This document shows positions 18,587 through 27,076 of a DNA stretch of 64,000 nucleotides, one piece after another. Under the pieces are notes generated by a model that saw only the letters and a program-made list of their open reading frames with translations, was not told where the DNA came from and ran no database searches. Source of the DNA: Clostridium beijerinckii (lineage in GTDB: Bacteria; Bacillota; Clostridia; Clostridiales; Clostridiaceae); assembly GCA_003129525.1 (NCBI GenBank), contig CP029329.1, positions 1,333,501-1,397,500 on the forward strand, given 5' to 3'. The position numbers and the translations under genes were made by a program. The stretch's first letter is position 1. Every line of letters starts with the position of its first letter.

Positions 18587-20533
18587 TTGAAAGCAAAATG
18601 TTACTATTGCAATAAAGAATTAACTGAAAGAACTATTAAAAGACATATGAAAAATTGCAGTGAAATGAAAAAGAGCATATACGAAAAAAGAATTGATGAT
18701 AAAGAACAAAGAAATCAATTTATTATAGCTATTAAACCTAAATATGCTGGAAATGAATACTGTATATATTTATCAATGGATGGAACATTAGGATTAGTAC
18801 ATATAGATCAATTTATAAGAGACATTTGGGTAGAATGTTGTGGGCATTTAAGTGGTTTTAAAATCAGAAATAAGTTTTATCAAGATAATCAAATGAATAC
18901 TCAGTTAAATGATATTTTAAATATTGATGAAAAGTTTGAATACGAATATGATTTTGGAAGCACAACATGTTTAGTTTTAGATGTAGTAAATATAATAGAG
19001 GTGCCTAGTAGTTTTTCGCAAATAGAAATAATAGCAAGAAATCATGAGATTAAGCATGTGTGTAAAATTTGTGGAGCAGAAGCTAAATATTTTAACTATG
19101 AAAAGGATGAATGGGGATGTGAGAATTGCATTGATGGAGATAATGACATTATAATGGAATTTGATTATTGTAATTCACCTAGAGATGGTGTTTGTGGATA
19201 TGAAGGACATAAAGAATCAGAAAATATATATTTACCAGATAATTATAACAAATATAAGATTTCTGAAAAGAAAATAAAAAAACAAGATGACTATGAAAAT
19301 ATGCTTACTTATAAAGATGATTTCTTTAATGATTTACCAAACATGGAAGATGGACTTGATGATTTAATTAGTAAAAGTAGAAAGATAATAAATAATATAT
19401 TTATTAAAGGTATCTACTCTTTTGATATAAAGGAATTAATAAGTGGGTTATCTAAAGATAATATATATGATATAGCTAAATATCTTGGTATGAATAAAAT
19501 ATCAAGTTTAAATAAAAGTAAATTAATAGAAAAGTTTATTAATGAATATGAGTTATTAATTGAAGAAAGAATGTCTTTATTTGATGAAGAAAGATATAAA
19601 TTTTTAAAGAGTTATTCTGATAATGGTGGAGTAAAAGCATTTGAAGAAATAAAAGAATGTGATTTGGAGAAAATAGGATATTTTTTACAAAGTGGTATGC
19701 TTTTTTCAGCAAGTAAGAATAATCAATTATTAGTATTGATGCCAGATGTTGTTCAAAAGTTAGTTAAAGAAAAAAATAATATACAATATAGAAATATGAT
19801 AAAAGTCAATAGCGAGACAGTAAATCTGTATAGAGGTATGAATAAGGCTTATGGAATTCTCGAATTGAAGGATATAAAAGAAATATTTAAAAGATATTCA
19901 CCTTATAAAGAAAGCACACAGAGCATACAGAACAACTCACTTTATGAATCTCAGAAACATAGAATAGAAGATGTAATAATAAATGCAGAAGATTATTATA
20001 GAGAATATGAGATTAAAGGCACATTTTTTATAAATTGTTATATAGATAATTGGGTAGATTTATTAAAAGAAATAGAACAACAAATAAATGTTGATTATAC
20101 TATGATATCAAAAGAAGATTTATTGACTATGTCAGATGAAAATTATATGTATGAATCTAATTTTGGGAGCACCTTTATAAAAGAATTTCTTAGCATGTTT
20201 AATATGGATGAAGAAATTTTAGAAGGATTGATGGAATCTTTATATTTAGAAATTCAAGAAAATGAGTTAGATGATGTTGTAACTGAAATATTAGAACAAT
20301 TAGAAGATGATAATAAAGAAATTAAAGATTTTATGTGTAACAGTGTTGGAAAGTTTCTGAGAAATATTAGATTATGGAAATTTAAAGGTGCTAATATTAA
20401 TGAAAAAGAACCTAATATAATAAAGAACGGAAAACAAAATCCTGTAAAACGAAATGAGCTTTGTTCATGTGGGAGTGGAAAAAAATATAAAAATTGTTGT
20501 GCTAAGGATGGCAATGTAATAAAGTTGTTTTAA
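18587..20533 (+). CDS. multi-zinc-motif protein: C2HC finger, pRiA4b ORF-3-like domain, zinc ribbon, SEC-C
   Basis: 648 residues from TTG behind GAGGAGGAAC; the same TTACTTGAA start context as its paralogue at 14564. Order: an N-terminal finger CYYCNKELTERTIKRHMKNC (Cys5, Cys8, His20, Cys24); a plasmid pRiA4b ORF-3-like domain (about 43-140, ending YEYDFGSTTCLVLDVV); a zinc ribbon CKICG...CENC; a SAP/Rho-N-like segment ELISGLSKDNIYDIAKYLG; a helical middle; and a C-terminal SEC-C (CSCGSGKKYKNCCA, Cys626, 628, 637, 638). The part after the ribbon is paralogous to the 441-residue protein. It is cytoplasmic with no known function; the zinc motifs suggest nucleic-acid or ribosome contact. Confidence 0.85.
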   Translation: MKAKCYYCNKELTERTIKRHMKNCSEMKKSIYEKRIDDKEQRNQFIIAIKPKYAGNEYCIYLSMDGTLGLVHIDQFIRDIWVECCGHLSGFKIRNKFYQDNQMNTQLNDILNIDEKFEYEYDFGSTTCLVLDVVNIIEVPSSFSQIEIIARNHEIKHVCKICGAEAKYFNYEKDEWGCENCIDGDNDIIMEFDYCNSPRDGVCGYEGHKESENIYLPDNYNKYKISEKKIKKQDDYENMLTYKDDFFNDLPNMEDGLDDLISKSRKIINNIFIKGIYSFDIKELISGLSKDNIYDIAKYLGMNKISSLNKSKLIEKFINEYELLIEERMSLFDEERYKFLKSYSDNGGVKAFEEIKECDLEKIGYFLQSGMLFSASKNNQLLVLMPDVVQKLVKEKNNIQYRNMIKVNSETVNLYRGMNKAYGILELKDIKEIFKRYSPYKESTQSIQNNSLYESQKHRIEDVIINAEDYYREYEIKGTFFINCYIDNWVDLLKEIEQQINVDYTMISKEDLLTMSDENYMYESNFGSTFIKEFLSMFNMDEEILEGLMESLYLEIQENELDDVVTEILEQLEDDNKEIKDFMCNSVGKFLRNIRLWKFKGANINEKEPNIIKNGKQNPVKRNELCSCGSGKKYKNCCAKDGNVIKLF

Positions 20534-20547
20534 TCAGATGAAAGAAA

Positions 20548-20590
20548 GTAACAGACTTGATATACAAATATATTAGTCTGTTATTTTTAT
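20548..20590 (+). terminator. terminator after the 648-residue SEC-C gene
   Basis: TAACAGACT pairs with AGTCTGTTA, followed by TTTTTA. Confidence 0.75.
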
Positions 20591-20715
20591 ATCATTTAAT
20601 ATAGAGAATATCTAAAATAATTAATTACATCTGATGTTCTTTCTAGCAACGTACTCACAAATGCACAGATTTCAACATATAATGAACTAATATCATTACA
20701 TGGAGTTGAAAATGC

Positions 20716-21783
20716 GTGATATACGGGCTAATTTTAGCTGGAGGTAAGGGCAGTAGGCTATATCCTCTATCAAGAGCTGGGGAGCCAAAACAATTTTTAA
20801 AGCTTATTAACGATAAAAGCTTTTTAGTTAACACTGTTGATCGGGTAATCCCAATAATAGATAGAGATAATATTTATGTTGTGACTAATATGGACTACAA
20901 AGAAAAAGTTAAAAATGAACTTATAGGAATAAAAGATGAGAATATTTTTGTAGAACCTGCCAATAAGGAAACTGCTACCTGTATAGGTTTATCTGCGGTA
21001 AAGCTATTGAAACAAGATGCTAATGCAGTTATGGTTGTATTACCATCAGATCACTATATTCAAGGTGAGAAGAATTATATAGATACGCTATCACAAGCAA
21101 TTGAGATGGCAAATAAGAGAAGATGTATTGTTACACTAGGAATCGAACCCAATAGACCAGAAACAGGATATGGTTATATAGAAATGGGGGAGCGGACTAC
21201 TGGGAATATACCAACTTATAAAATAGCAAGATTCACTGAAAAACCCAATTTAGAGGTCGCCAAAGATTTTATATTAAAGGGAACTTATTTATGGAATTCT
21301 GGAATGTTTATATTTAGAGCGGATGTTATTTTAAGAGAAATAGAAAAGTATCTACCTAAATTGCATAAACCATTGATGGAAATATATAAGAGCTTGGGTG
21401 AAGAGAATGAGGAAGAGATTATAAAAGAACAATATGAATTTATAGATGGAATATCCATAGACTTTGGAGTTATGCAAAAAACGAGAAAAGCATATGTTAT
21501 AAAATGCGATTTTAGCTGGGATGATATGGGAAGTTTTGGAGCTTTAAGCAGGTTGCTTAGCACTTATAGAAATAATAATATATCTTCCAATGTTTATGTT
21601 GATGAATGTGAAAATTGCTCCATATTTGGAGGCAAAAATTTAATAATTGGATTTGGAATAAAGGATTTAGTGGTAGTAGATGCTGGGGATGTCATACTTG
21701 TAATGGATAAAAATAAGGATCAAGAAATAAAACATTTATTAAACAAACTTAATGAACAGAGTAAGTTTAATAAATTTTTATAG
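20716..21783 (+). CDS. manC: mannose-1-phosphate guanylyltransferase
   Basis: 355 residues from GTG, with GGAG 10 nt upstream; an ATG at 20712 is out of frame. The nucleotidyltransferase signature is LILAGGKGSRLYPLSR followed by EPKQFLKL, with the FTEKPN active-site strand near residue 174. It makes GDP-mannose from mannose 1-phosphate and GTP. It has only the core pyrophosphorylase domain, lacking the C-terminal isomerase domain of bifunctional ManC/AlgA proteins (over 450 residues). It stands alone, with no exopolysaccharide genes beside it. UDP- or ADP-sugar specificity is unlikely given the motif. Confidence 0.9.
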   Translation: MIYGLILAGGKGSRLYPLSRAGEPKQFLKLINDKSFLVNTVDRVIPIIDRDNIYVVTNMDYKEKVKNELIGIKDENIFVEPANKETATCIGLSAVKLLKQDANAVMVVLPSDHYIQGEKNYIDTLSQAIEMANKRRCIVTLGIEPNRPETGYGYIEMGERTTGNIPTYKIARFTEKPNLEVAKDFILKGTYLWNSGMFIFRADVILREIEKYLPKLHKPLMEIYKSLGEENEEEIIKEQYEFIDGISIDFGVMQKTRKAYVIKCDFSWDDMGSFGALSRLLSTYRNNNISSNVYVDECENCSIFGGKNLIIGFGIKDLVVVDAGDVILVMDKNKDQEIKHLLNKLNEQSKFNKFL

Positions 21784-22067
21784 AAAACATTAAAAAATAT
21801 ATGTTTTTGACTAATAGGTTGGCTTAGTTATACTCAAATATCTGTTTTTGCTAATTTAGTTTGATTAATTATGAAGTTTGATATTACTGGATATTTATGC
21901 ATCAAATATTTGTCCCAATTATTTGATAATGTATTGTAAATTTATACTGTGAGTATTATCATAAGAGTATAAAATAAATTTTAATTATATTAAAAAAATT
22001 ACTATATATTAAACTTAAAAAGTTTTTAAAAGTAAAATAATTAAAATATAGAGGATGTGATTAGACT

Positions 22068-22652
22068 TTGATGATTAATACTCACAAAGCTATGGGTGAA
22101 AATATTATAAAATATGCTAATACAAAGAGCATTTATTTAATTAATGATAAAAGATTTATATGGGGGAACGTGAAACCTGATTGCGTACCTAAATATAAAT
22201 TCATGAAGCATTATTTTAATGAAAGCATAGATATGGTGGTTGAAAAAATTATATATTTATCTTCATTAAAATTAGAAGATATATACTATAATGTGACCAT
22301 TGGAAAATTTAGTGAAGAGCTTGGAGTAGTATGCCATTTTCTGTGCGATTTTTTTTGTGCTCCTCATTACTATAGATGGGAATTTAAAAGTACTAGTGCA
22401 GTAAAACAGCATATGATGTATGAAAGCAAATTAGCTAAACTAACTAAAGAGTTTAAGTTAACAGGAATTATAAATACAGATATAGAACCAAGTAATATAA
22501 AATCCTTTATAATACAATTACAAAAACAATATGATGGGATATTAGATTATAATAATGATTTGACATTTTCATATTATGTTTGTGATAGCGTGTTGAATAT
22601 GATTTTAAATAATGTATTTTTAAATGATTATAAAGTAAGTAAAGCAATTTAA
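22068..22652 (+). CDS. zinc-dependent phospholipase C-like protein
   Basis: 194 residues from TTG 22068 (the adjacent ATG 22071 is equally possible) behind GAGGATG. It resembles the catalytic N-domain of alpha-toxin-type phospholipase C: NTHKAMG carries the first metal His, WGNVKPDCVPKYKFMKHY carries an Asp and His pair, and VCHFLCDFFCAPHYY gives the H-x3-D...H metal cluster. It has no signal peptide and no C2-like membrane domain, unlike the secreted toxins, and at under 200 residues is compact. Such cytosolic relatives are common in clostridia and uncharacterised; toxicity should not be assumed. A monocistronic unit closed by a terminator. Confidence 0.8.
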   Translation: MMINTHKAMGENIIKYANTKSIYLINDKRFIWGNVKPDCVPKYKFMKHYFNESIDMVVEKIIYLSSLKLEDIYYNVTIGKFSEELGVVCHFLCDFFCAPHYYRWEFKSTSAVKQHMMYESKLAKLTKEFKLTGIINTDIEPSNIKSFIIQLQKQYDGILDYNNDLTFSYYVCDSVLNMILNNVFLNDYKVSKAI

Positions 22653-22670
22653 TTACTTATCATATATACT

Positions 22671-22713
22671 AAATATCTTAAAATAAATTTTGATTATTTT
22701 GAGATATTTTTTT
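22671..22713 (+). terminator. terminator after the phospholipase-like gene
   Basis: AAATATCTTAAAATAA pairs with TTATTTTGAGATATTT, followed by T residues. Confidence 0.7.
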
Positions 22714-22801
22714 CACTATTTTTAATGAAATAGTGAAAAATTATTGCATAAATATAATAAAAAGAATATAATACAACAAAACATATGGACACGTGCACAT
22801 A

Positions 22802-22924
22802 TATTCGACAAAATTTGTGAAATTTAGAATGCACGGAAAATTTATATATTACTCATTAGATGATAAAGATATAAAAATTATATTTAATAACGGCTTTGAA
22901 TATAGTACTGAAATATTATTTTAA
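22802..22924 (+). pseudogene. remnant of an ArsR-type regulator (C-terminal wing only)
   Basis: The frame 22802-22924 reads VKFRMHGKFIYYSLDDKDIK and ends shortly after NNGFEY. This is the beta-wing and last helix of ArsR/SmtB repressors, where a His (for example GLEH) usually follows; here it is Tyr. There is no upstream helix-turn-helix, no ribosome site and no start beyond an internal GTG. It looks like the tail of a deleted gene. The remaining spacer up to 23171 shows no other feature. Confidence 0.5.
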
Positions 22925-23171
22925 ATTTGAATTTTATAAATATTTTAATGAAATACTTTAATTAAGATTCACATAATAATATATAAATGTGGTAGAATTA
23001 TAAAGCATAGCGATTATAGAACGGTTAGAAGTTTCAAAATTATTTATAATTATATATAGATTGTTAAAAAATAGACTAATTATTATTAGATTGGCTAATC
23101 ATATAATTGAATAAGCCACTTTAAAATAAATAGTTAAAAATATTAAATTATTGAGGTAGGAGAAAATAGAT

Positions 23172-23807
23172 ATGGAAAAGAATAAGAATATATCCATGGC
23201 AGTTATAAAAAGATTGCCTAAATATTATAGATATCTTGAGGAACTTATGAAAAATGATGTGGATAGAATTTCATCAAAGGAATTAGGTGAAAAAATAGGT
23301 TTTACGGCATCTCAAATCCGCCAAGATTTAAATTGTTTTGGAGATTTCGGACAACAAGGATATGGATATAACGTAAAAGAGTTATATAATCAAATTAGCT
23401 CTATATTAGGATTGGATAGAGGTTATGAAGCAGCGCTAGTTGGAGCAGGTAATATAGGCCAAGCAGTTTCAAATTATTCAAGATTTGAAAATTTAGGGTT
23501 TAAAATAACAGCTATATTTGATGCAAATCCCAAACTAATAGGAATGAGGATTAGGGATGTAGAAATTATGGATATAGATGAAATGACAACTGTTTTAAAT
23601 GAACATAAAATTGATATAGGAATAATATGTGTTCCAAGAAAAAATGCACAAACTGTTGCTGACGAGTTAATAAAGGGTGGCGTGAGAGCAATTTGGAATT
23701 TTGCACCTGTAGATTTAGTAGTACCGGATTATGTAAAAGTAGAAAATGTGCATTTAAGTGAGAGTTTGCTAACTTTGATTTATTTATTAAATGAAAGTGA
23801 TAGTTAA
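23172..23807 (+). CDS. rex: redox-sensing transcriptional repressor Rex
   Basis: 211 residues, ATG behind GAGGTAGGAG. An N-terminal winged helix (about 1-80; KRLPKYYRYLEEL and FTASQIRQDLNCFG) is followed by a Rossmann domain with ALVGAGNIGQAV binding NAD(H), and a C-terminal domain-swapped helix. Rex dimers bind DNA when NADH/NAD+ is low and release it as NADH rises. It sits directly before the crt operon, the usual clostridial arrangement, and candidate Rex sites occur upstream of crt, the lactate operon and the hydrogenase in this window. Confidence 0.97.
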   Translation: MEKNKNISMAVIKRLPKYYRYLEELMKNDVDRISSKELGEKIGFTASQIRQDLNCFGDFGQQGYGYNVKELYNQISSILGLDRGYEAALVGAGNIGQAVSNYSRFENLGFKITAIFDANPKLIGMRIRDVEIMDIDEMTTVLNEHKIDIGIICVPRKNAQTVADELIKGGVRAIWNFAPVDLVVPDYVKVENVHLSESLLTLIYLLNESDS

Positions 23808-23840
23808 AAATTTAATTACTATATTTTAGTCATATAAGAA

Positions 23841-23902
23841 ATAACGAATTGGTCTGCTAGATATCATACCCAATAAACTAGCAGATCCATTCGTTATTTT
23901 TT
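23841..23902 (+). terminator. terminator between rex and crt
   Basis: ATAACGAATTGGTCTGCTAG pairs with CTAGCAGATCCATTCGTTAT with few mismatches, then TTTTTT. It separates rex from the crt operon. Confidence 0.85.
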
Positions 23903-23951
23903 ATAATAATTAAAATAGAGTAAAAAAAATATACTAAAACAGAATATTTTA

Positions 23952-23980
23952 TTGCAAATAAATTAAGTACGTATTATAAT
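23952..23980 (+). promoter_or_regulatory. probable crt operon promoter
   Basis: TTGCAA (23952-23957), a 17-bp spacer and TATAAT (23975-23980) make a good sigma-A promoter, giving a leader of about 130 nt before crt. Confidence 0.6.
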
Positions 23981-24023
23981 TTTAATTAGGGTTTTAGAGC
24001 CTCAATGTTTTTTTTAGATTCAT

Positions 24024-24041
24024 TTGTTATAATATTAACAA
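24024..24041. promoter_or_regulatory. Rex operator candidate upstream of crt
   Basis: TTGTTATAATATTAACAA fits the clostridial Rex consensus TTGTTAA-N4-TTAACAA at all but one fixed position. It encloses a TATAAT (24028-24033), so it either overlaps a second promoter or blocks elongation from the upstream one. Rex control of crt-bcd-etf-hbd is established in clostridia, which supports the assignment. Confidence 0.75.
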
Positions 24042-24115
24042 ATGAATTTAAAAAATATTGAAAATAGTGAGAAAATTAAAAAAATAAATAAGCAAGTTTG
24101 AAGGAGGACCTTAAC

Positions 24116-24901
24116 ATGGAATTAAAAAATGTGATTCTCGAAAAGGAAGGACATTTAGCTATTGTTACAATCAATAGACCAAAAGCACTAAATGCGTTAA
24201 ATTCAGAAACATTAAAAGATTTAGATACTGTTTTAGATGATTTAGAAAAAGACAGCAATGTGTATGCAGTTATATTAACTGGTGCAGGAGAAAAATCTTT
24301 TGTTGCTGGAGCAGATATTGCAGAAATGAAAGATCTTAACGAAGAACAAGGTAAAGAATTTGGAATCTTAGGAAATAATGTTTTCAGAAGACTAGAAAAA
24401 TTGGATAAGCCGGTTATCGCAGCTATCTCAGGATTTGCTCTTGGTGGTGGATGTGAACTTGCTATGTCATGTGACATAAGAATAGCTTCAGAAAAAGCTA
24501 AATTTGGCCAACCAGAAGCAGGTCTTGGAATAACTCCAGGATTTGGTGGAACTCAAAGATTAGCTAGAATTGTAGGACCTGGAAAAGCTAAAGAATTAAT
24601 ATATACTTGTGATATTATTAAGGCTGATGAAGCTTATAGAATAGGTTTAGTAAATAAAATAGTTGCATTAGAAAGTTTAATTGATGAAGCAAAAGCAATG
24701 GCTAATAAAATTGCAGCTAATGCTCCAAAGGCAGTTAAGTATTGTAAAGATGCTATTGATAGAGGAATGCAAGTAGATATAGATACAGCAATACTAATAG
24801 AAGCAGAAGACTTTGGTAAATGCTTTGCAACAGAAGATCAAACAGAAGGAATGACTGCATTCTTAGAAAGAAGAGCAGAAAAGAATTTTCAAAATAAATA
24901 A
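24116..24901 (+). CDS. crt: 3-hydroxybutyryl-CoA dehydratase (crotonase)
   Basis: 261 residues. ATG 24116 is chosen because AAGGAGG ends 9 nt before it; an in-frame TTG at 24098 lies before that site. Enoyl-CoA hydratase fold with the oxyanion-hole segment SFVAGADIAEMKDL and the catalytic region GFALGGGCELAMSCD followed by QPEAGLGITPGFGGTQRLAR with the acid/base glutamates. It dehydrates (S)-3-hydroxybutyryl-CoA to crotonyl-CoA. First gene of crt-bcd-etfB-etfA-hbd; thiolase is not in this cluster, as is usual in this genus. Confidence 0.97.
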   Translation: MELKNVILEKEGHLAIVTINRPKALNALNSETLKDLDTVLDDLEKDSNVYAVILTGAGEKSFVAGADIAEMKDLNEEQGKEFGILGNNVFRRLEKLDKPVIAAISGFALGGGCELAMSCDIRIASEKAKFGQPEAGLGITPGFGGTQRLARIVGPGKAKELIYTCDIIKADEAYRIGLVNKIVALESLIDEAKAMANKIAANAPKAVKYCKDAIDRGMQVDIDTAILIEAEDFGKCFATEDQTEGMTAFLERRAEKNFQNK

Positions 24902-24912
24902 ATAAATAAATA

Positions 24913-25040
24913 AATATATATGTTGAAATTAAATTTCTACATTCAAATACTTTTTATGTAAATGTGTTTTTAGGACTCTTGTTGTAGAATTATTAATTCA
25001 ACATATATAAATATATAAATATATAAATATATAAATAAAA
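24913..25040. repeat. crt-bcd intergenic hairpin with AT octamer tandem repeats
   Basis: TATATATGTTGAA (24915-24927) and TTCAACATATATA (24997-25009), extended by TTTCTA/TAGAA, form a long imperfect stem between crt and bcd. The right arm runs into about four copies of TATAAATA (25004-25036), and the crt stop runs into AAAT tetramers (24898-24914). There is no U-run of terminator type. It may tune the crt:bcd transcript ratio; slippage-prone repeats are the simpler view. Confidence 0.55.
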
Positions 25041-25121
25041 TTTATAAATTAAGTTAAAAATCTATTAGAGGTATATATAGGTTGTTATAAAATAGGTTTA
25101 ATTAACAAGGAGGGTAATTTA

Positions 25122-26261
25122 ATGAATTTCCAATTAACTAGAGAACAACAATTAGTACAACAAATGATTAGAGAATTCGCAGTAAATGAAGTTAAACCAA
25201 TAGCTGCTGAAATTGATGAAACAGAAAGATTCCCTATGGAAAACGTTGAAAAAATGGCTAAATTAGGAGTAATGGGTATACCATTTGCTAAAGAATTTGG
25301 TGGAGCAGGCGGAGATGTTCTTTCATACATAATAGCTGTAGAAGAATTATCAAAAGTTTGTGGGACTACAGGAGTTATACTTTCAGCTCATACATCATTA
25401 TGCGCATCAGTAATCAATGAAAATGGTACTCCAGCTCAAAGAGCACAATATTTACCTGATCTTTGTACTGGTAAAAAACTTGGTGCTTTCGGTTTAACTG
25501 AACCAGGTGCTGGTACAGATGCTGCAGGACAACAAACAACAGCTGTATTAGATGGAGATAACTATATCTTAAATGGTTCAAAAATCTTTATAACAAATGG
25601 TGGAGTTGCTGAAACTTTCATAATATTTGCTATGACAGATAAGAGCATAGGAACTAAAGGTATTTCTGCATTTATCGTAGAAAAATCATTCCCAGGATTC
25701 TCAGTAGGAAAACATGAAAACAAGATGGGTATTAGAGCATCTTCAACTACTGAATTAGTTATGGAAAATTGTATAGTGCCAAAAGAAAACTTACTTAGTA
25801 AAGAAGGTAAGGGATTTGGTATAGCAATGAAGACTCTTGATGGAGGAAGAATTGGTATAGCTGCTCAAGCTTTAGGTATTGCAGAAGGAGCTTTTGAAGA
25901 AGCTGTTAACTACATGAAAGAAAGAAAACAATTTGGAAAGCCACTTTCAGCATTCCAAGGATTACAATGGTATATTGCTGAAATGGATGTTAAAATACAA
26001 GCGGCTCAACATTTAGTATATAAAGCTGCATGTAAGAAGCAAGCTGGTGAGCCATACTCACTTGATGCTGCAAGAGCTAAATTATTTGCTGCAGATGTTG
26101 CAATGGAAGTTACAACTAAGGCAGTTCAAATCTTTGGTGGATATGGTTACACTAAGGAATATCCAGTAGAAAGAATGATGAGAGATGCTAAGATAACAGA
26201 AATCTATGAAGGAACTTCAGAAGTTCAAAAGATGGTTATCGCAGGAAGCATTTTAAGATAG
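25122..26261 (+). CDS. bcd: butyryl-CoA dehydrogenase
   Basis: 379 residues, ATG behind AAGGAGGGT. Acyl-CoA dehydrogenase with FAD-binding segments (FGLTEPGAGTDAAGQQT, FITNGG), RKQFGKPL, and the catalytic base in IYEGTSEVQ near the C-terminus. With its EtfBA it reduces crotonyl-CoA to butyryl-CoA by NADH and, in the bifurcating complex known from clostridia, simultaneously reduces ferredoxin. Length and neighbours are textbook. The ferredoxin made here would feed the hydrogenase encoded 4.4 kb downstream. Confidence 0.97.
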   Translation: MNFQLTREQQLVQQMIREFAVNEVKPIAAEIDETERFPMENVEKMAKLGVMGIPFAKEFGGAGGDVLSYIIAVEELSKVCGTTGVILSAHTSLCASVINENGTPAQRAQYLPDLCTGKKLGAFGLTEPGAGTDAAGQQTTAVLDGDNYILNGSKIFITNGGVAETFIIFAMTDKSIGTKGISAFIVEKSFPGFSVGKHENKMGIRASSTTELVMENCIVPKENLLSKEGKGFGIAMKTLDGGRIGIAAQALGIAEGAFEEAVNYMKERKQFGKPLSAFQGLQWYIAEMDVKIQAAQHLVYKAACKKQAGEPYSLDAARAKLFAADVAMEVTTKAVQIFGGYGYTKEYPVERMMRDAKITEIYEGTSEVQKMVIAGSILR

Positions 26262-26274
26262 GAGGAATTTTATA

Positions 26275-27054
26275 ATGAATATAGTAGTTTGTGTAAAACA
26301 AGTACCAGATACTGCAGCAGTAAAGATTGATCCTAAAACTGGTACGTTAATAAGAGATGGTGTTCCATCAATAATGAATCCAGAGGACAAACATGCATTA
26401 GAAGGTGCACTACAATTAAAAGAAACTAATGGAGCTAAGGTAACAGTTATAAGCATGGGACTTCCAATGGCTAAGGCTGTACTTAGAGAAGCATTATGCA
26501 TGGGAGCTGATGAAGCTATCCTATTAACAGATAGATGCCTTGGAGGAGCTGATACTTTAGCTACTTCAAAGGCACTTGCAGGAGTTATTAAAAAGTTAGA
26601 TTTTGATATAGTACTTGCTGGAAGACAAGCGATTGATGGAGATACTGCACAAGTTGGTCCAGAAATAGCTGAACATTTAAATATTCCTCAAGTAACTTAT
26701 GTTGAAGACATTAAAATTGAAGGAAATGGATTAATAGTAAGAAGAGCATTAGAAGATGGATACCAAGTAGTAGAGGTTAAAACTCCATGTCTATTAACTG
26801 CAATTGAAGAATTAAATGAAGCTAGATATATGAATATAGCTGATATATTCTCAACTTCTGACGATGAAATAAAAGTTATGACAGCAGATGATATAGATGT
26901 AGACAAGGAAGAACTAGGACTTAAAGGTTCACCTACAAAGGTTAAGAAGTCAATGACTAAGGAAGTTAAGGGTGCAGGAGAAATCGTTAGAGAATCACCT
27001 AAAAATGCAGCATATTATGTTGTAGGAAAATTAAAAGAAAAACACTACATCTAA
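26275..27054 (+). CDS. etfB: electron transfer flavoprotein beta subunit (butyryl-CoA dehydrogenase partner)
   Basis: 259 residues; starts 13 bp after bcd with TAGGAGGAAT between. MNIVVCVKQVPDTAAVKI opens a standard Etf[16 protein letters not shown] is the FAD-binding loop. It binds the bifurcating FAD together with EtfA and takes electrons from NADH. It is clearly related to lctB (10710), but its binding partner differs; the two should not be merged under one name. Confidence 0.96.
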   Translation: MNIVVCVKQVPDTAAVKIDPKTGTLIRDGVPSIMNPEDKHALEGALQLKETNGAKVTVISMGLPMAKAVLREALCMGADEAILLTDRCLGGADTLATSKALAGVIKKLDFDIVLAGRQAIDGDTAQVGPEIAEHLNIPQVTYVEDIKIEGNGLIVRRALEDGYQVVEVKTPCLLTAIEELNEARYMNIADIFSTSDDEIKVMTADDIDVDKEELGLKGSPTKVKKSMTKEVKGAGEIVRESPKNAAYYVVGKLKEKHYI

Positions 27055-27076
27055 GATAATAGGAGGGTAATTTATT

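Noticed and set aside
24098..24115. Earlier TTG start for crt
   Set aside because: It lies before the AAGGAGG ribosome site; ATG 24116 has correct spacing and the family N-terminus.
25004..25040. Tandem TATAAATA units considered as a CRISPR or iteron array
   Set aside because: Units are 8 bp, contiguous and without unique spacers; no cas or replication gene is nearby.
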